A DNA stretch of 6,455 bases, from positions 1 through 6,455 of the forward strand of contig QHXE01000040.1 of the NCBI GenBank assembly GCA_003222835.1, read 5' to 3'. This document shows, one piece after another, positions 5,813-6,455 of the stretch. The first letter of the stretch is position 1; every line of letters starts with the position of its first letter. The notes below the pieces were generated by a model that worked only from the letters and a program-made list of their open reading frames with translations, was not told the DNA's origin and ran no database searches. Made by a program: the position numbers and the translations under genes. The stretch comes from Acidobacteriota bacterium. GTDB lineage: Bacteria; Acidobacteriota; Blastocatellia; Pyrinomonadales; Pyrinomonadaceae.

Positions 5813-6455
5813 TTAGGCGATTGCTCCCGCGGATGAAGCCATCTCGGCCGCCTTGCCGGCAAGTTCCAGGTCGCGGCTGATCATCTCTCTTACAAGTTCC
5901 TGAAAAGTGTATTGGGGCTCCCAGCCGAGCGCCTCACGCGCCTTGCTCGAGTCACCGATGAGGTGTTCCACTTCGGCTGGCCGATAAAACTTTTCGTCCT
6001 GGATTACGTAATCGCGGTAATCAAGACCTACCTCGGCAAAGGCAAGTTCGCAGAACTCCCGCACCGAGTGCGATTCACCACTTGCCACCACCAGGTCCTC
6101 CGGCTCGTCGCGTTGTACCATCAAATGCATCGCGCGCACGTAATCCTTGGCGTGACCCCAGTCGCGGCGGGCTTCCAGGTTGCCGACGCGCAATTCCGAC
6201 GCGAGTCCCTTGTGAATGTGCGCCACGGCCGACGTGATCTTGCGAGTGACAAACTCAAAGCCGCGCCGAGGGCTCTCATGATTGAAGAAAATTCCGCTGA
6301 CGCAGAACATGCCGTAGGCTTCGCGGTAATTGCGCGTCAGATCGAAGCCGGCCACTTTGCTAATTCCGTAAGGCGAGCGCGGGTGGAAAGCTGTAGTTTC
6401 CTTCTGTGGCACCTCATGCACTTTGCCGAACATTTCCGACGAACCGGCAAAATAG
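5813..6455 (-). CDS. gmd: GDP-mannose 4,6-dehydratase, N-terminus cut off by window edge
   Basis: This is the C-terminal 213 or so residues of a short-chain dehydrogenase/reductase enzyme that converts GDP-mannose to GDP-4-keto-6-deoxymannose, the precursor of GDP-fucose, GDP-rhamnose and related surface sugars. The reading frame stays open past the Met at 6433 to the window edge, giving [12 protein letters not shown], so that Met is internal and the NAD(P)-binding Rossmann start lies outside. Visible features are the catalytic SSE (Ser where E. coli Gmd has Thr), the catalytic YxxxK pair as YGISK, the family hallmarks [15 protein letters not shown] and RDWGHAKDY, then HSVREF and [12 protein letters not shown]. 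The last third ([12 protein letters not shown] onward) is the usual C-terminal region, with a short Ala/Ser-rich tail. It converges on the kinase gene and is probably unrelated to it in function. A related GDP-sugar epimerase/reductase is less likely given the motifs. Confidence 0.9.
   Translation of the reverse strand, partial: YFAGSSEMFGKVHEVPQKETTAFHPRSPYGISKVAGFDLTRNYREAYGMFCVSGIFFNHESPRRGFEFVTRKITSAVAHIHKGLASELRVGNLEARRDWGHAKDYVRAMHLMVQRDEPEDLVVASGESHSVREFCELAFAEVGLDYRDYVIQDEKFYRPAEVEHLIGDSSKAREALGWEPQYTFQELVREMISRDLELAGKAAEMASSAGAIA

Noticed and set aside
6407..6420. TGGCAC followed by TGCA on the + strand, resembling a sigma-54 -24/-12 promoter
   Set aside because: The GG and GC dinucleotides are separated by only eight bases instead of ten, and the site lies inside gmd in antisense orientation with no gene to serve.

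Overview
The window looks like bacterial chromosome from an Acidobacteriota-type organism. This is inferred from two tandem large MacB/FtsX-type permeases of the ADOP kind (acidobacterial duplicated orphan permease), a moderately GC-rich base composition, and an NtrC/NtrY-style regulator pair of a kind common in such genomes. No rRNA or species marker is present, so the phylum is a reasoned guess. ADOP-like permeases also occur in other soil phyla.

Layout, left to right. (1) 1-435, + strand: the last 144 codons of a MacB/FtsX permease whose body lies upstream. (2) 478-2934, +: a complete 818-residue duplicated permease, with 4+4 membrane helices, two extracytoplasmic domains and no ATPase domain. 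(3) 2969-4336, +: a sigma-54-dependent NtrC-family response regulator, starting at GTG. (4) 4323-5732, +: a membrane-bound NtrY-like histidine kinase overlapping the regulator by 14 bases. (5) 5733-5812: a convergent intergenic gap holding a good hairpin. (6) 5813-6455, - strand: the C-terminal two thirds of GDP-mannose 4,6-dehydratase (gmd), running off the right edge. Apart from short gaps of 42, 34 and 80 bases, the window is fully coding.

The four + strand genes are closely packed (gaps of 42 and 34 bases, then an overlap) and probably form the 3' end of one operon: exporter-type permeases followed by their own two-component system. The cognate ATP-binding subunit, a possible periplasmic adaptor and the operon promoter are not in the window; I expect them upstream. 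The kinase has almost no extracytoplasmic loop, and its neighbours belong to the same permease superfamily as BceB. A plausible idea is therefore that the kinase reads the state of the permease, as in Firmicute BceS-BceAB modules, but with a sigma-54 output. This is inference, not something the sequence proves. The gmd gene belongs to nucleotide-sugar and cell-surface polysaccharide metabolism and appears to be a separate transcription unit.
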